From Alteromonas sp. RKMC-009 (GTDB taxonomy: Bacteria; Pseudomonadota; Gammaproteobacteria; Enterobacterales; Alteromonadaceae): 64,000 nt of DNA. This document shows, piece after piece, positions 38,002 to 46,592 of this stretch (the stretch's first letter is position 1; each line of letters starts with the position of its first letter). The notes under the pieces were generated by a model that ran no database searches, was not told where the DNA came from, and saw nothing but the letters and a program-made list of their open reading frames with translations. A program made the translations under genes and the position numbers. The DNA lies in contig NZ_CP031010.1 in the NCBI RefSeq assembly GCF_003584565.2, forward strand, positions 3,720,001 to 3,784,000. The letters run 5' to 3'.

Positions 38002-38587
38002 CAACAATCTTATGCTTCTTTTTGTAGTGGCGCCGGAAAAGTAATTCAGCAACCACAAATACGGCAAAAATCAGGTAGGACAGTAAACCGTTGTAGAGTG
38101 TCCATACTGCTAAACTGCTAAACCAGGCTGTCCAGGCGGCCACCGCTGCATTGAGCAACAACAACAGCCCCCACGCCAGGCTCAGCGCCCTGAGATATCC
38201 TTTCGCCTGTGCCGGCGGATTGTGCCCACCAGCCCGGGCGAAGCGCTCTATCAGGGTGTGCTCATCAAGCAACGAAATCAGGAACAGCAGTCCCATTCCG
38301 GCGCTCATGATCACAGGGTAACATTTCAGCAGTATTTCACTGTTCAGAAATATAACCCCGGCGCAATATAACGCAATCACGGCAGTCATCAACCAGTCAC
38401 TGGTTTTACGACTCCTTCCTGCAACCACCAGCCTGAAGATGGACACTAACAGTAACACCGCACCGAACCAGCGGGGGTCTATCGTGTCGATGTTAAGCCA
38501 CACCACAAAGGGGTAAGCCACAGACACGAGTACAAAGAGCAGCGGAATTAAGTCCTTCGGGCCTCGCTGCCGCGGTGATGCACTCAC
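37994..38587 (-). CDS. COG4648-type integral membrane protein of the aryl polyene cluster
   Basis: A 197-residue protein of about six hydrophobic helices and a basic C-terminal tail (RRHYKKKHK). It belongs to a predicted membrane protein family seen almost only in aryl polyene clusters; function is unknown. It starts with GTG at 38587, overlapping the flavoprotein stop by four bases (GTGA). A scaffold or transport role at the inner membrane is conceivable. Confidence 0.8.
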   Translation of the reverse strand: MSASPRQRGPKDLIPLLFVLVSVAYPFVVWLNIDTIDPRWFGAVLLLVSIFRLVVAGRSRKTSDWLMTAVIALYCAGVIFLNSEILLKCYPVIMSAGMGLLFLISLLDEHTLIERFARAGGHNPPAQAKGYLRALSLAWGLLLLLNAAVAAWTAWFSSLAVWTLYNGLLSYLIFAVFVVAELLFRRHYKKKHKIVDD

Positions 38588-40158
38588 GCCAGCACGCTTT
38601 GCCTGTAATTGCCCAGCACCGCCCGTTCTTCATCATCAATCTGCGTGGTCGCTTCGTCGCTCAGCATATCTTCAAAGTACGGGACAATTTTCTGCATAAT
38701 GGCAATGTTCTTCTCCAGTGCCATTTCCACATCAATATCCGGGTTTTTCAATACGTCGTTGAGCTCGCCCAGACAAGGCACCAGGAATTGATCCATAAAG
38801 CTGCCTTTGGCGGGTAAAACCAAACGCTTCTGTGCTCTTTCAGCCAGCAACATCTGCATTTTCTTATTCAGCTTCTGGGTTTTCAGCAGGTTCGGGGTAA
38901 TTTTACGCATGGTGTCTAAGTCGCCGATAGCGTCGGTGAAAAACAGCAAGGCAAACACACCCCAGTAATAGGTGTAATCCCAGACCAGCTTTATCGACAT
39001 CATCTTACGATCGCCAAAACCGCCATACTGATCTTTGTAAATTGATAGAGTGTTCTCAAAGAACGAGTCGTAAAACTTGTGGAACAAGGCCGCTTCAAAA
39101 CGAATGTCCTGCCCTTTCCTGTCACGCTCGATAAGATGGGTAACAAAGGTGTTATTCAGTGCGATGAAATCGCTGCCCGGTGAATAGAAAGGGTCAGCAA
39201 AGGCGCCGGCTTCACCTGTCATGGCCCAGCCAGAGTCTGAGAACATTTGCTTGCAGCCGTAGGAATAGCCTTGCATGACTTTAAAGTCGAGCAGTTCCGC
39301 CCCTTCAATGGCCTCTGCGCACAGTGGATGTTCTTGTTGTAACCATGCCATGGTGTCTTCAAAGGTGCTGATTTTGCTGTCGGCCAGCGCTTTATCGTCC
39401 ATGACGATACCAAAGCTGGTGGCGCCGGATGCAAGGGGAATAATCCACACCCAGTAACCCGGGCCCATCAGATGATTGGTGCTTAACCAGCGTTTGCCCG
39501 GTTCGAGGACACGATTTTGCCAGGCTTCATTATCAGACCATTCATCGATAATGACTCGCTTATTGATGCGGAAGAAAACCGCGTTGCCCTGATGGCCGGT
39601 TTCAGTCTGCAAGTTCAGCTTATTTCGTAGTAACGCCTGACGGCCCGCTGCGTCGACTAACCAACGCCCCTGAACGGTAATCGTGTCGTCACCGCGACGG
39701 CAAACCACAGTGTGATTTTTATCGCCCAGTTCAATGTCTTCTGGCACTGCGCCATCAAGAAATACCACGCCTTTTTCTTTCAGCATGGTGTAGAGGTAGT
39801 TTTCCAGCGTGCCACGTTCAATTTGATAAGCCGGAATACCGAAAAGCTCGCTTACGCCCAGTTCATCATAATCGCTGTAGTCGTTTTGCACTTTTCCGAA
39901 GAACAGCCTGAGGCCGTACTTACGCAGATGCTTTTCCTTGAAATGGTCTTTCAAGCCAAGTACATCGGTAAAGTAGTGCGCACCAATTTCAACCGTAGAC
40001 TCCCCCACTTTTGCCGTGGTGTCGTGTACCGGAAAGGTGTTCTTCTCAATAATAGTTATGGCGTAAGTGTCGTCGCGGTTAAGCAGTTGCAGCGCCAGGC
40101 TCATGCCTGCCAGCCCGCCACCGGCGATGATAATGTCCGTATTCGTCTGATCCATCAT
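38584..40158 (-). CDS. Flavin-dependent halogenase-like oxidoreductase
   Basis: A 524-residue FAD protein of the tryptophan-halogenase fold. It has the FAD motif GGGLAG (13-18), KVGEST, and WVWIIP at 236-241, which fits the halogenase signature WxWxIP. A lysine falls at residue 80 (79 from the second Met), the place of the catalytic Lys79 of PrnA and RebH, in RKYGLRLFF. Xanthomonadins are brominated and flexirubins can be chlorinated, and their clusters carry such proteins, so a role in halogenating the aryl head is plausible. Some family members with this motif are monooxygenases, so activity is unproven. It lies directly between the chain-length-factor-like gene and the membrane-protein gene. 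Confidence 0.82.
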   Translation of the reverse strand: MMDQTNTDIIIAGGGLAGMSLALQLLNRDDTYAITIIEKNTFPVHDTTAKVGESTVEIGAHYFTDVLGLKDHFKEKHLRKYGLRLFFGKVQNDYSDYDELGVSELFGIPAYQIERGTLENYLYTMLKEKGVVFLDGAVPEDIELGDKNHTVVCRRGDDTITVQGRWLVDAAGRQALLRNKLNLQTETGHQGNAVFFRINKRVIIDEWSDNEAWQNRVLEPGKRWLSTNHLMGPGYWVWIIPLASGATSFGIVMDDKALADSKISTFEDTMAWLQQEHPLCAEAIEGAELLDFKVMQGYSYGCKQMFSDSGWAMTGEAGAFADPFYSPGSDFIALNNTFVTHLIERDRKGQDIRFEAALFHKFYDSFFENTLSIYKDQYGGFGDRKMMSIKLVWDYTYYWGVFALLFFTDAIGDLDTMRKITPNLLKTQKLNKKMQMLLAERAQKRLVLPAKGSFMDQFLVPCLGELNDVLKNPDIDVEMALEKNIAIMQKIVPYFEDMLSDEATTQIDDEERAVLGNYRQSVLA

Positions 40159-40968
40159 TTACCTTTCACAAGCTAAAGTGAGACTGGTTCCACTGCTTAG
40201 CGGAATGGTGATCTGCCCGTCAGGTTGATTCAACAGCTCAGCAACACACAATACCTTTGCCGCCGGGTTCTGAGCGTACATCTCTGTGAGATACGTACTG
40301 CCGGCATTGAGTGCCGGCCAGCTTGCATCTTCCTGCTGATTTACCATTGCTGTAAGCACTTTGCCTTCCACGTCGGCATCGTGTGGATAAATCACCAGTG
40401 AAAACGCAAAGGTTTCCTGATTAGGCAACACAGGCGTCAGAATATCTGCCACCGGCGCGTCATAAAACGTGAGCAGCATGGGCACGTTTTCAGTTTCGCA
40501 CTGAATCATGGCCTCAAGAATGGTTAGCGACACCGACTTTTCATATCCGGCAACAGAATTGGCCGCGCTCATGGTGCCCGTACTGATAGTCCAGTAGCCG
40601 GCCGGCGCGTTGTGTACCGAGTTATGGAACTTGGTCGGAGACAGTTCTTTATGTTCAGACGCCAATGTTTTGCACATATAGTCGGTCAGGTCGGTATCGC
40701 CCAGGCCAGAGACAAACACGCAGGTAAGCGTATTGGGCTCAACACCGGCATCTTGCGTCGCCTGCCATGAACTCTCAACCGCCAACTTAACCGGCAACGG
40801 GGCACGGCGTCTTTCATTGGCGGGAATAATACCGGGTTTCGGGCTTTTCAGCTTTGCTTCGGGCAAGTCTGCGCCACCGAGCAGCGCTTGAAGTGCAGAC
40901 CAGTTTTCAAAGTAGCTGCCCCAGGCACCGGTGCCTGCAATTTTACATTTCAGTGCTTTTGTCTGCAT
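40159..40968 (-). CDS. Chain-length-factor-like ketosynthase N-terminal-domain protein (ApeC type)
   Basis: A 269-residue protein resembling the N-terminal half of ketosynthases (NSVHNAPAGYW, SVSLTILEAM) but without the active-site cysteine or the C-terminal histidines. In aryl polyene synthases such a protein (ApeC) pairs with an active ketosynthase as a chain-length factor. It follows the 40970 ketosynthase by one base, supporting that partnership. The start at 40968 has GAG seven bases ahead. Confidence 0.85.
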   Translation of the reverse strand: MQTKALKCKIAGTGAWGSYFENWSALQALLGGADLPEAKLKSPKPGIIPANERRRAPLPVKLAVESSWQATQDAGVEPNTLTCVFVSGLGDTDLTDYMCKTLASEHKELSPTKFHNSVHNAPAGYWTISTGTMSAANSVAGYEKSVSLTILEAMIQCETENVPMLLTFYDAPVADILTPVLPNQETFAFSLVIYPHDADVEGKVLTAMVNQQEDASWPALNAGSTYLTEMYAQNPAAKVLCVAELLNQPDGQITIPLSSGTSLTLACER

Positions 40969-40969
40969 A

Positions 40970-42148
40970 TTACTCTGCCCTGCTAAACAAAAGTGTACAG
41001 TTATTACCACCGAAGCCGAATGAATTGGTCATCACGTGCTGACACACTTTCTCTTCGTCTGTGGCTTTAATGGATAAATCCAGTGCCTCATCCAGCGTTT
41101 CCAGGTTCTTCGAACCCGGGATCACGTTGGTGTGCAAGGTGTCCATGGCAATAATGGCTTCGGTAATACCGGCTGCGCCCAGGGTATGTCCCATCCAGGC
41201 TTTGGTCGATGAACAACGTACAGACGCAGGGAACAATTCGGAAATCAGCTTTCCTTCAATTAAATCGTTAGCCCGGCTGGATGTGCCGTGAAGGTTAATG
41301 TAGTCCACCGACTCAGGAGACAATGCCGCCCGTTTCAGCGCCTGTGTCATCGACAATCTGGCGCCTAATCCATCAGGATGCGGGTGCGACATATGGTGTG
41401 CATCTGAGCTTTCGCCATAACCGGCCAGCGTAATGCCCCGGCCGTTGTCATTTTCACCCGCGCGCTGGAGTACGGCAAAACCGGATGCTTCACCCAGGTT
41501 AATCCCATCGCGGTGCTGATCGAAAGGCTTGCACGGGTTCGGCGACAGTAGCTGCAGCGAATTAAAACCGTGCAGCACACTCAGACACAGCGTATCCACG
41601 CCGCCTACCAGCACCGCATCAACAATACCGGTTTCCAGCCAGCGGGCGCCGGTGGCAAACACTTTGGCGGAAGAAGAGCACGCGGTGTTAATCGTGAGTG
41701 AAGGGCCTTTGATGCCGGAAAGGTGAGCAGCAAACAAGGCAGGTGCATGAGGATTATGCACAAACGGCTGCCTGAAAGCTTCGGTTAACTCATTGTCGCT
41801 GTTGAGTTTGGTATAGGCTTCTTCAGTACGGTCGATACTGGATGTACTCGATCCCATAACTAAACCAATGCGGGCAGCGCCGTATTTGCTGATTAACGCT
41901 GAAACCGTATGGCGAATCGTGCCCTGTTCATAACCTAATGCAGCCAGGGCATTGTTCCGGCTTTGCCATTGACCCAGGTCGTCCACCCCGTTGATTTGCT
42001 CAACAATGCCAATCCAGGTGTCCAGATCTGAACCTGGCAGGTTGTTCTTAATCAGGCCGCTTTTGTGCTGTTTGAGCGAAGTCCGTAAGGCGCTGAGATT
42101 AACCCCGGCCGCCGAACAGGATTCGTAATCGATGATATCTATTTTCAT
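40970..42148 (-). CDS. Beta-ketoacyl-ACP synthase, partner of the chain-length-factor-like protein (ApeO type)
   Basis: A 392-residue ketosynthase with the full triad: Cys157 in NTACSSSAK, His287 in NLHGTSSR and His321 in WMGHTLGAAG. Its closeness to the ApeC-like gene suggests it is the ketosynthase that builds the polyene by repeated malonyl condensation. It is the second gene of the upper operon after the carrier protein. I chose ATG 42148 over an in-frame TTG seven codons earlier. Confidence 0.9.
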   Translation of the reverse strand: MKIDIIDYESCSAAGVNLSALRTSLKQHKSGLIKNNLPGSDLDTWIGIVEQINGVDDLGQWQSRNNALAALGYEQGTIRHTVSALISKYGAARIGLVMGSSTSSIDRTEEAYTKLNSDNELTEAFRQPFVHNPHAPALFAAHLSGIKGPSLTINTACSSSAKVFATGARWLETGIVDAVLVGGVDTLCLSVLHGFNSLQLLSPNPCKPFDQHRDGINLGEASGFAVLQRAGENDNGRGITLAGYGESSDAHHMSHPHPDGLGARLSMTQALKRAALSPESVDYINLHGTSSRANDLIEGKLISELFPASVRCSSTKAWMGHTLGAAGITEAIIAMDTLHTNVIPGSKNLETLDEALDLSIKATDEEKVCQHVMTNSFGFGGNNCTLLFSRAE

Positions 42149-42210
42149 GTCGTCAAAGATAACCCTCAAATAGCTTTATTTACCGCCGATCCGAGGGTAA
42201 CCGCCCGATT

Positions 42211-42474
42211 TTATTTATTCTTTTCAACAAATGCGGTTAAGCTGCGTAAGGTCTCGAACGCTTCGCGTGTACCTTCGTCTTCAGCTTTAATTTGCACGCC
42301 GTATTCTTTTGATATCGCTAATGAAATTTCCAGCGCATCAATAGAATCGAGTCCCAGACCGTCACCGAATAATTGATCTTCCGGATCAATTTCTTCCGCT
42401 TCCATGTCTTCAAGGTTGAGTGCTTCAACCAAAAGCTGAGCCATTTTTAATTCGGATTCTGTTTGTGTAGCCAT
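42211..42474 (-). CDS. Acyl carrier protein (first carrier of the cluster)
   Basis: An 87-residue acidic carrier protein; Ser44 in LGLDSIDALEIS is the phosphopantetheine site. It heads the upper polyene operon, 62 bases before the ketosynthase, and faces the phosphopantetheinyl transferase gene that probably activates it. AAGGACAG precedes the ATG. This ApeE-like position is usual for the carrier used in chain elongation. Confidence 0.93.
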   Translation of the reverse strand: MATQTESELKMAQLLVEALNLEDMEAEEIDPEDQLFGDGLGLDSIDALEISLAISKEYGVQIKAEDEGTREAFETLRSLTAFVEKNK

Positions 42475-42519
42475 AGTTGATACTGTCCTTACTATGTACG
42501 CTTCTCTCTGAAAGGGCGC

Positions 42520-42531
42520 TAGTTTAAACTA
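42520..42531. promoter_or_regulatory. Second copy of the polyene-cluster palindrome
   Basis: TAGTTTAAACTA, identical to 32599-32610, centred between the carrier protein (minus) and the phosphopantetheinyl transferase (plus). Read on minus it continues TAGTTTAAACTAGCG, the same 15 bases as the first copy on plus. Confidence 0.6.
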
Positions 42532-42564
42532 ATGTTACAATAAAAACTATTTCTGCAAACCGGC

Positions 42565-43323
42565 ATGTTTTCCGATTTTACCCCTTCAAAACCGGCAAAA
42601 TTCATCAGTGATCAGGAGGTACACCTCTGGCTCGTTGATGTTGCTGATACACATGAAAAAAATGTCATGTCTCAATTGCAGTCGTATTTGTCTGAAGATG
42701 AAAAGCTGCGCATGGCAGGTTTTCGCAAGCAGGAAAGCCAGCACCGCTTTCTGGCAGCACGCGGTGCGCTCAGGCTCATTCTGGCCGGATTACAGAAAGC
42801 CGGCGATCCGGCTGACATGCGGTTCAGTGTCAACGGCCACGGCAAACCATTTCTCACAACAAACCCGGAAGATCTGCACTTTAATCTTTCCCATTCCGGT
42901 GACTTGATCTTAATTGCTATTACCCGTGGACGTGAGTGCGGTGTCGACATTGAACGGAGGAACAGCGCCCGCAATTTTAATGAACTGGCGGATTTTTACT
43001 TTCACCCGTGTGAACGTGATGTAATCTCAGCGGCAAAGGGCGATGCAGACATCATGTATCGCTTCTATACACTCTGGTCTTTAAAGGAAGCTTTCATCAA
43101 AGCGGAGGGTAAAGGTATGGCCATTGCCGGAGACAGCTTTTACTTTTCCGGTATTGATTCTTTGCAGCCTGAGGTAGTGACAACTGCGGGTTCTCAGACC
43201 AGCGGCCGGCACTGGCTATTCAGTTGTGAGTTTTACAGGCAGGATTACAGCATGGCCCTTGCCGTTGAAAAAATAAATGAAAGGGATATCACGGTTAAAC
43301 GGCAACGCCTGGTCTTCGATTGA
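42565..43323 (+). CDS. Sfp-type 4'-phosphopantetheinyl transferase
   Basis: A 252-residue pseudo-dimeric transferase that adds phosphopantetheine from CoA to carrier-protein serines. Metal ligands Asp128 and Glu130 (GVDIE) and the WSLKEAFIKAEGKG motif (Lys174, Glu175) are present, as is NLSHSGD near 107-113. Its divergent position beside the first carrier protein and the shared palindrome mark it as the cluster's own activating enzyme. The ribosome site is weak. Confidence 0.9.
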   Translation: MFSDFTPSKPAKFISDQEVHLWLVDVADTHEKNVMSQLQSYLSEDEKLRMAGFRKQESQHRFLAARGALRLILAGLQKAGDPADMRFSVNGHGKPFLTTNPEDLHFNLSHSGDLILIAITRGRECGVDIERRNSARNFNELADFYFHPCERDVISAAKGDADIMYRFYTLWSLKEAFIKAEGKGMAIAGDSFYFSGIDSLQPEVVTTAGSQTSGRHWLFSCEFYRQDYSMALAVEKINERDITVKRQRLVFD

Positions 43324-43416
43324 TTTGGCAGCCAGTGATTATCCCGTGCCACGGCGGTAAAATTGCGTTAACGTAGCGCCGGCGTAAAGAAAACACTGTT
43401 GATAAAGGAGTTCGCA

Positions 43417-44352
43417 GTGCAGCATGTTAAACAGGCTCTGAAAGCGGCCTTCAAAAAAGCCGACAAGCCTCTGTTGGACCGGTGTATCACGGAGCAGCGT
43501 TCACCCGGGTTGCCAGACATCCGTCGAATTCAGCATTTTCCTGCCCGGCGGGTCATCCGTGCATCCCGGGCCTTTAACCGCCTTCATCACTGGCAATACG
43601 ATACCCTGCATCCCTGCTTTCCTCTCTTTTTGGGGTTGTCACTGCACATCGACGTACTTACCGCTAACGCGTCGCCTTTTCCGCTGATGGGGCTGGTGCA
43701 TACAGAAAATACCATAAATCAACTTTTGCCGCTGAATGCAGAAGACATGGAGATTACTTGTCATTTCAGTGATGTACGTCTTCATCCGCGGGGCATTGCC
43801 ATTGACGTGATGCTGACAGTGACCCAGCAGGATATTGTGCGTCAGCAAATTACCAGTACGTATCTATACAGGGGCGCTTCCGGCGTGCTGAAACAGACCC
43901 CGGAAAGTGACGGTGCATATGTCTCAGGGCCTGAAAAAACCTTTACAGCCACCTCTGTAATGAACTTTGACGCCGCTGCAGGACGCCGGTACGCCCGTAT
44001 CAGCGGCGACTATAACCCTATTCATCTTTACCGCTGGTGTGCCAGGCTGTTTGGCTTTAAACACGCCATTGCCCATGGCACTCATGTGCTTGCACGATGC
44101 ATCTCAACGCTGAGCGATGCAACAGCGACGGGGCAGCATGCTTTTTCTGTTACCAATGCGTTCAGGTATCCCGTGCTGTTGCCGTCTGAAATGCGGCTTA
44201 ACAGCAACGGGGAAGAAAGTATCGAAGGCAGTGAAGTGTCTGAAGTGTCTTTCGAACTGCGGGACAAGCAGGCAGTTCGCAGGAAGCAGGTAGTGCTGTG
44301 CGGACGCATCGGCGCACCGTTACAACACATACCGGCTAACCCGCGAAATTAA
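43417..44352 (+). CDS. MaoC-like double-hotdog dehydratase
   Basis: A 311-residue protein whose C-terminal part has the MaoC/(R)-hydratase motif YARISGDYNPIHLYRWCARLFGFKHAIAHGTHVLA, with Asp and His in hydratase positions; the N-terminal half is a diverged hotdog. Such enzymes hydrate or dehydrate acyl chains bound to CoA or carrier protein. It follows the phosphopantetheinyl transferase by 93 bases and could belong to the polyene regulon, but aryl polyene clusters do not usually need it, so a separate lipid role is possible. I chose GTG 43417, seven bases after GGAG, over the upstream TTG at 43399. Confidence 0.78.
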   Translation: MQHVKQALKAAFKKADKPLLDRCITEQRSPGLPDIRRIQHFPARRVIRASRAFNRLHHWQYDTLHPCFPLFLGLSLHIDVLTANASPFPLMGLVHTENTINQLLPLNAEDMEITCHFSDVRLHPRGIAIDVMLTVTQQDIVRQQITSTYLYRGASGVLKQTPESDGAYVSGPEKTFTATSVMNFDAAAGRRYARISGDYNPIHLYRWCARLFGFKHAIAHGTHVLARCISTLSDATATGQHAFSVTNAFRYPVLLPSEMRLNSNGEESIEGSEVSEVSFELRDKQAVRRKQVVLCGRIGAPLQHIPANPRN

Positions 44353-46421
44353 CTGGCCTGCGCCAGTTTTTTAAGTAGTAAGGTTTTGAGTTCGTCTGCC
44401 GGCAGGGCTTTGCTGTAATAATAGCCCTGATATTCCTGCCCGTTCAGTGAACGGATAAATTCCAGCTGTTCTTCGGTTTCAATACCTTCGGTAGTCACTT
44501 TCAGGTTCAGTATTTTTGCCAGCGCAATGACCGATTTCACGATAGCTGCATCCTGATCATTAAATACCGCTTCCGACATAAAGCTCTTATCAATCTTCAG
44601 GCGGTCGATAGGGAACCGGCGTAGCTGGGCCAGATTGGAATAACCTGTTCCGAAATCGTCGATGGATAACGACACCCCGGCATCCCGTAAGGCCGACATA
44701 ACGCCCTGCGCGTATTTGGGATCCTTCACCAGGGTGCTCTCCGTCAGCTCAAGTTCAAGACGGTTCGCTGCCAGACCGGTTTCCTCTAAAATTAATTTTA
44801 CTGATTCCACAAAACCTCTGTGACTCAGTTGCAGCGCTGAAATATTCACTGCAATAGGCAGCGCCACACCAAACTCCTTTTCCCAGTTTGCTGAAAACTG
44901 ACACGCTTTTCTGAGTACCCACTCACCCAACGGCAAGATAAGATTCGAATCTTCAGCAAACGGGATCAGTTCATCCGGCGTAACCGTTCCCAGTACGTCA
45001 TCCTGCCAGCGGACCAGTGCTTCCACACCGGTGACTTTGCCTGTGCTTACCTCCACTTTAGGCTGGTACGCCAGACTCAGGCCGTCGTTTAATAAAGCCA
45101 GTCTTAGACGTTCATCCATTTTGCTCCGGCGCTCTGTACCGCTGGTCATATTTTCCTGATAAAACACATAATTGTTTCTGCCAGACTTTTTCGCCGCATA
45201 CATGGCAGCATCGGCGTAAATCATCAGTTCATGTTTCTGTGCAGCGTGATCAGGATACATGCTCACGCCCACGCTGCTGGATACGTGAACCAGCATGTCT
45301 TCAATCTGAAATGGTTGCTGCAGAGACTCAACAATGCGAAACGCCAGACTTTCCGCCACTTTACGGGACGGATTGCCCTGAATGAGCACCATAAACTCAT
45401 CGCCGCCAACCCTGGCAACCAGATCCGTTTCCCTGACCGCTGCACGTAACCGGTCTGCCGATTGCCTGATCAATAAGTCACCCACATGATGGCCCAGCGA
45501 GTCATTCACATTCTTGAAATGGTCCAGGTCGACGAAAAACACGCTGAAGGAGTCACTGCCCTGTTGCAGTAATTCCTCGATTTTTTCTTCAAAGTGCAAC
45601 CGGTTAGGGAGCGTAGTCAGCGAATCACGGTAGACCATGCTTTTCAGTTCACGGTTTGCATCACTCAGCGACGCCGCCAGTTGGGCGTTTTTCGATGTCA
45701 GGTGAGTATCGTAGATAGACAGCACCAGAGCACTCAGCATAATGCTCACCGATACCGAGGCCACTGACACAGCCAGCCTGCCGGGAGACAAGCCATCCAC
45801 CGGCATCATATGCATGCCTTCAGGATAAATGGTTGCCGCCATACCGGTGTAGTGCATACCGGCAATCCCCACAGCCATCACCATACCGGCAGCTACCCGA
45901 AACCAGAAGGAAGGACGTTGATTAGCGACCGGGTTCAGGCTGAACACTAACCAGAGTGCAGCAGCAGACGCGCCTACAGCGATGAGCACCGAGCAGGCAA
46001 AAATTAGCGGGTCATAACTCAGTTCACCATGCATTTGCATGGCTTCCATTCCCACATAATGCATGATGCACACGCCGGCTCCCATCAGCAGAGCACCAGC
46101 CGCCAGCCGTCCGGCTGTCGGGCTACCGTTACGAACCACCGCCAGCGCCAGGCCTGAAGTGAGAATGGCTGCCAGAAAAGATACCAGGGTAAGGGGAATG
46201 TCGTACATCACATGCGTGGACATATCCATTGCCAGCATGCCGATAAAATGCATCGACCAGATCCCGACGCCCATGGAAAACGCGCCACCGGTCAGCCATA
46301 AATGTGAGGCGATGCCTTTAGTCGCACGCAGGCGTCCCGCCATATCCAGCGCCGTCAGGGAAGCAATGAATGCGACACCAAGTGAGAGCGCAACAAGTCC
46401 GGGGTGATATTGTGCATCCAT
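44349..46421 (-). CDS. MHYT-GGDEF-EAL cyclic-di-GMP enzyme
   Basis: A 690-residue inner-membrane protein. The N-terminal MHYT sensor (about 1-225, seven helices with repeated MHFIGM, MHYVGM, MHYTGM) is thought to bind a metal such as copper and sense a gas or redox signal. GGDEF is intact at 339-343 with the inhibitory site RETD five residues before it, and the EAL domain is intact too (Glu467 in EALVRW, ELTEST, DDFGTGYS, KIDKSF). Both making and cleaving c-di-GMP are possible. It ends four bases into the convergent MaoC gene. AGGAAAG precedes the ATG. Confidence 0.95.
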   Translation of the reverse strand: MDAQYHPGLVALSLGVAFIASLTALDMAGRLRATKGIASHLWLTGGAFSMGVGIWSMHFIGMLAMDMSTHVMYDIPLTLVSFLAAILTSGLALAVVRNGSPTAGRLAAGALLMGAGVCIMHYVGMEAMQMHGELSYDPLIFACSVLIAVGASAAALWLVFSLNPVANQRPSFWFRVAAGMVMAVGIAGMHYTGMAATIYPEGMHMMPVDGLSPGRLAVSVASVSVSIMLSALVLSIYDTHLTSKNAQLAASLSDANRELKSMVYRDSLTTLPNRLHFEEKIEELLQQGSDSFSVFFVDLDHFKNVNDSLGHHVGDLLIRQSADRLRAAVRETDLVARVGGDEFMVLIQGNPSRKVAESLAFRIVESLQQPFQIEDMLVHVSSSVGVSMYPDHAAQKHELMIYADAAMYAAKKSGRNNYVFYQENMTSGTERRSKMDERLRLALLNDGLSLAYQPKVEVSTGKVTGVEALVRWQDDVLGTVTPDELIPFAEDSNLILPLGEWVLRKACQFSANWEKEFGVALPIAVNISALQLSHRGFVESVKLILEETGLAANRLELELTESTLVKDPKYAQGVMSALRDAGVSLSIDDFGTGYSNLAQLRRFPIDRLKIDKSFMSEAVFNDQDAAIVKSVIALAKILNLKVTTEGIETEEQLEFIRSLNGQEYQGYYYSKALPADELKTLLLKKLAQAS

Positions 46422-46477
46422 GTTCTTTCCTTTTTTTAACCGGCGGGTCAGTTGTCCGGTGGACACAACACCGGAAA

Positions 46478-46493
46478 TTAGACTTAAGTCTAA
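46478..46493. promoter_or_regulatory. Perfect 16-base palindrome upstream of the MHYT-GGDEF-EAL gene
   Basis: TTAGACTTAAGTCTAA, 57 bases before the start codon at 46421, is a likely operator. A second dyad, TCCGGTG (46455-46461) with CACCGGA (46469-46475), lies between it and the gene. Confidence 0.5.
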
Positions 46494-46592
46494 TAAGCTA
46501 TGCGGGAAGGAAAAATGCCCGGTGATCAACATGGATATGTGGTTTCATACGTTTCCATCATACAAGCCTGCCCGGCCGGCCTGTGACGAGCG

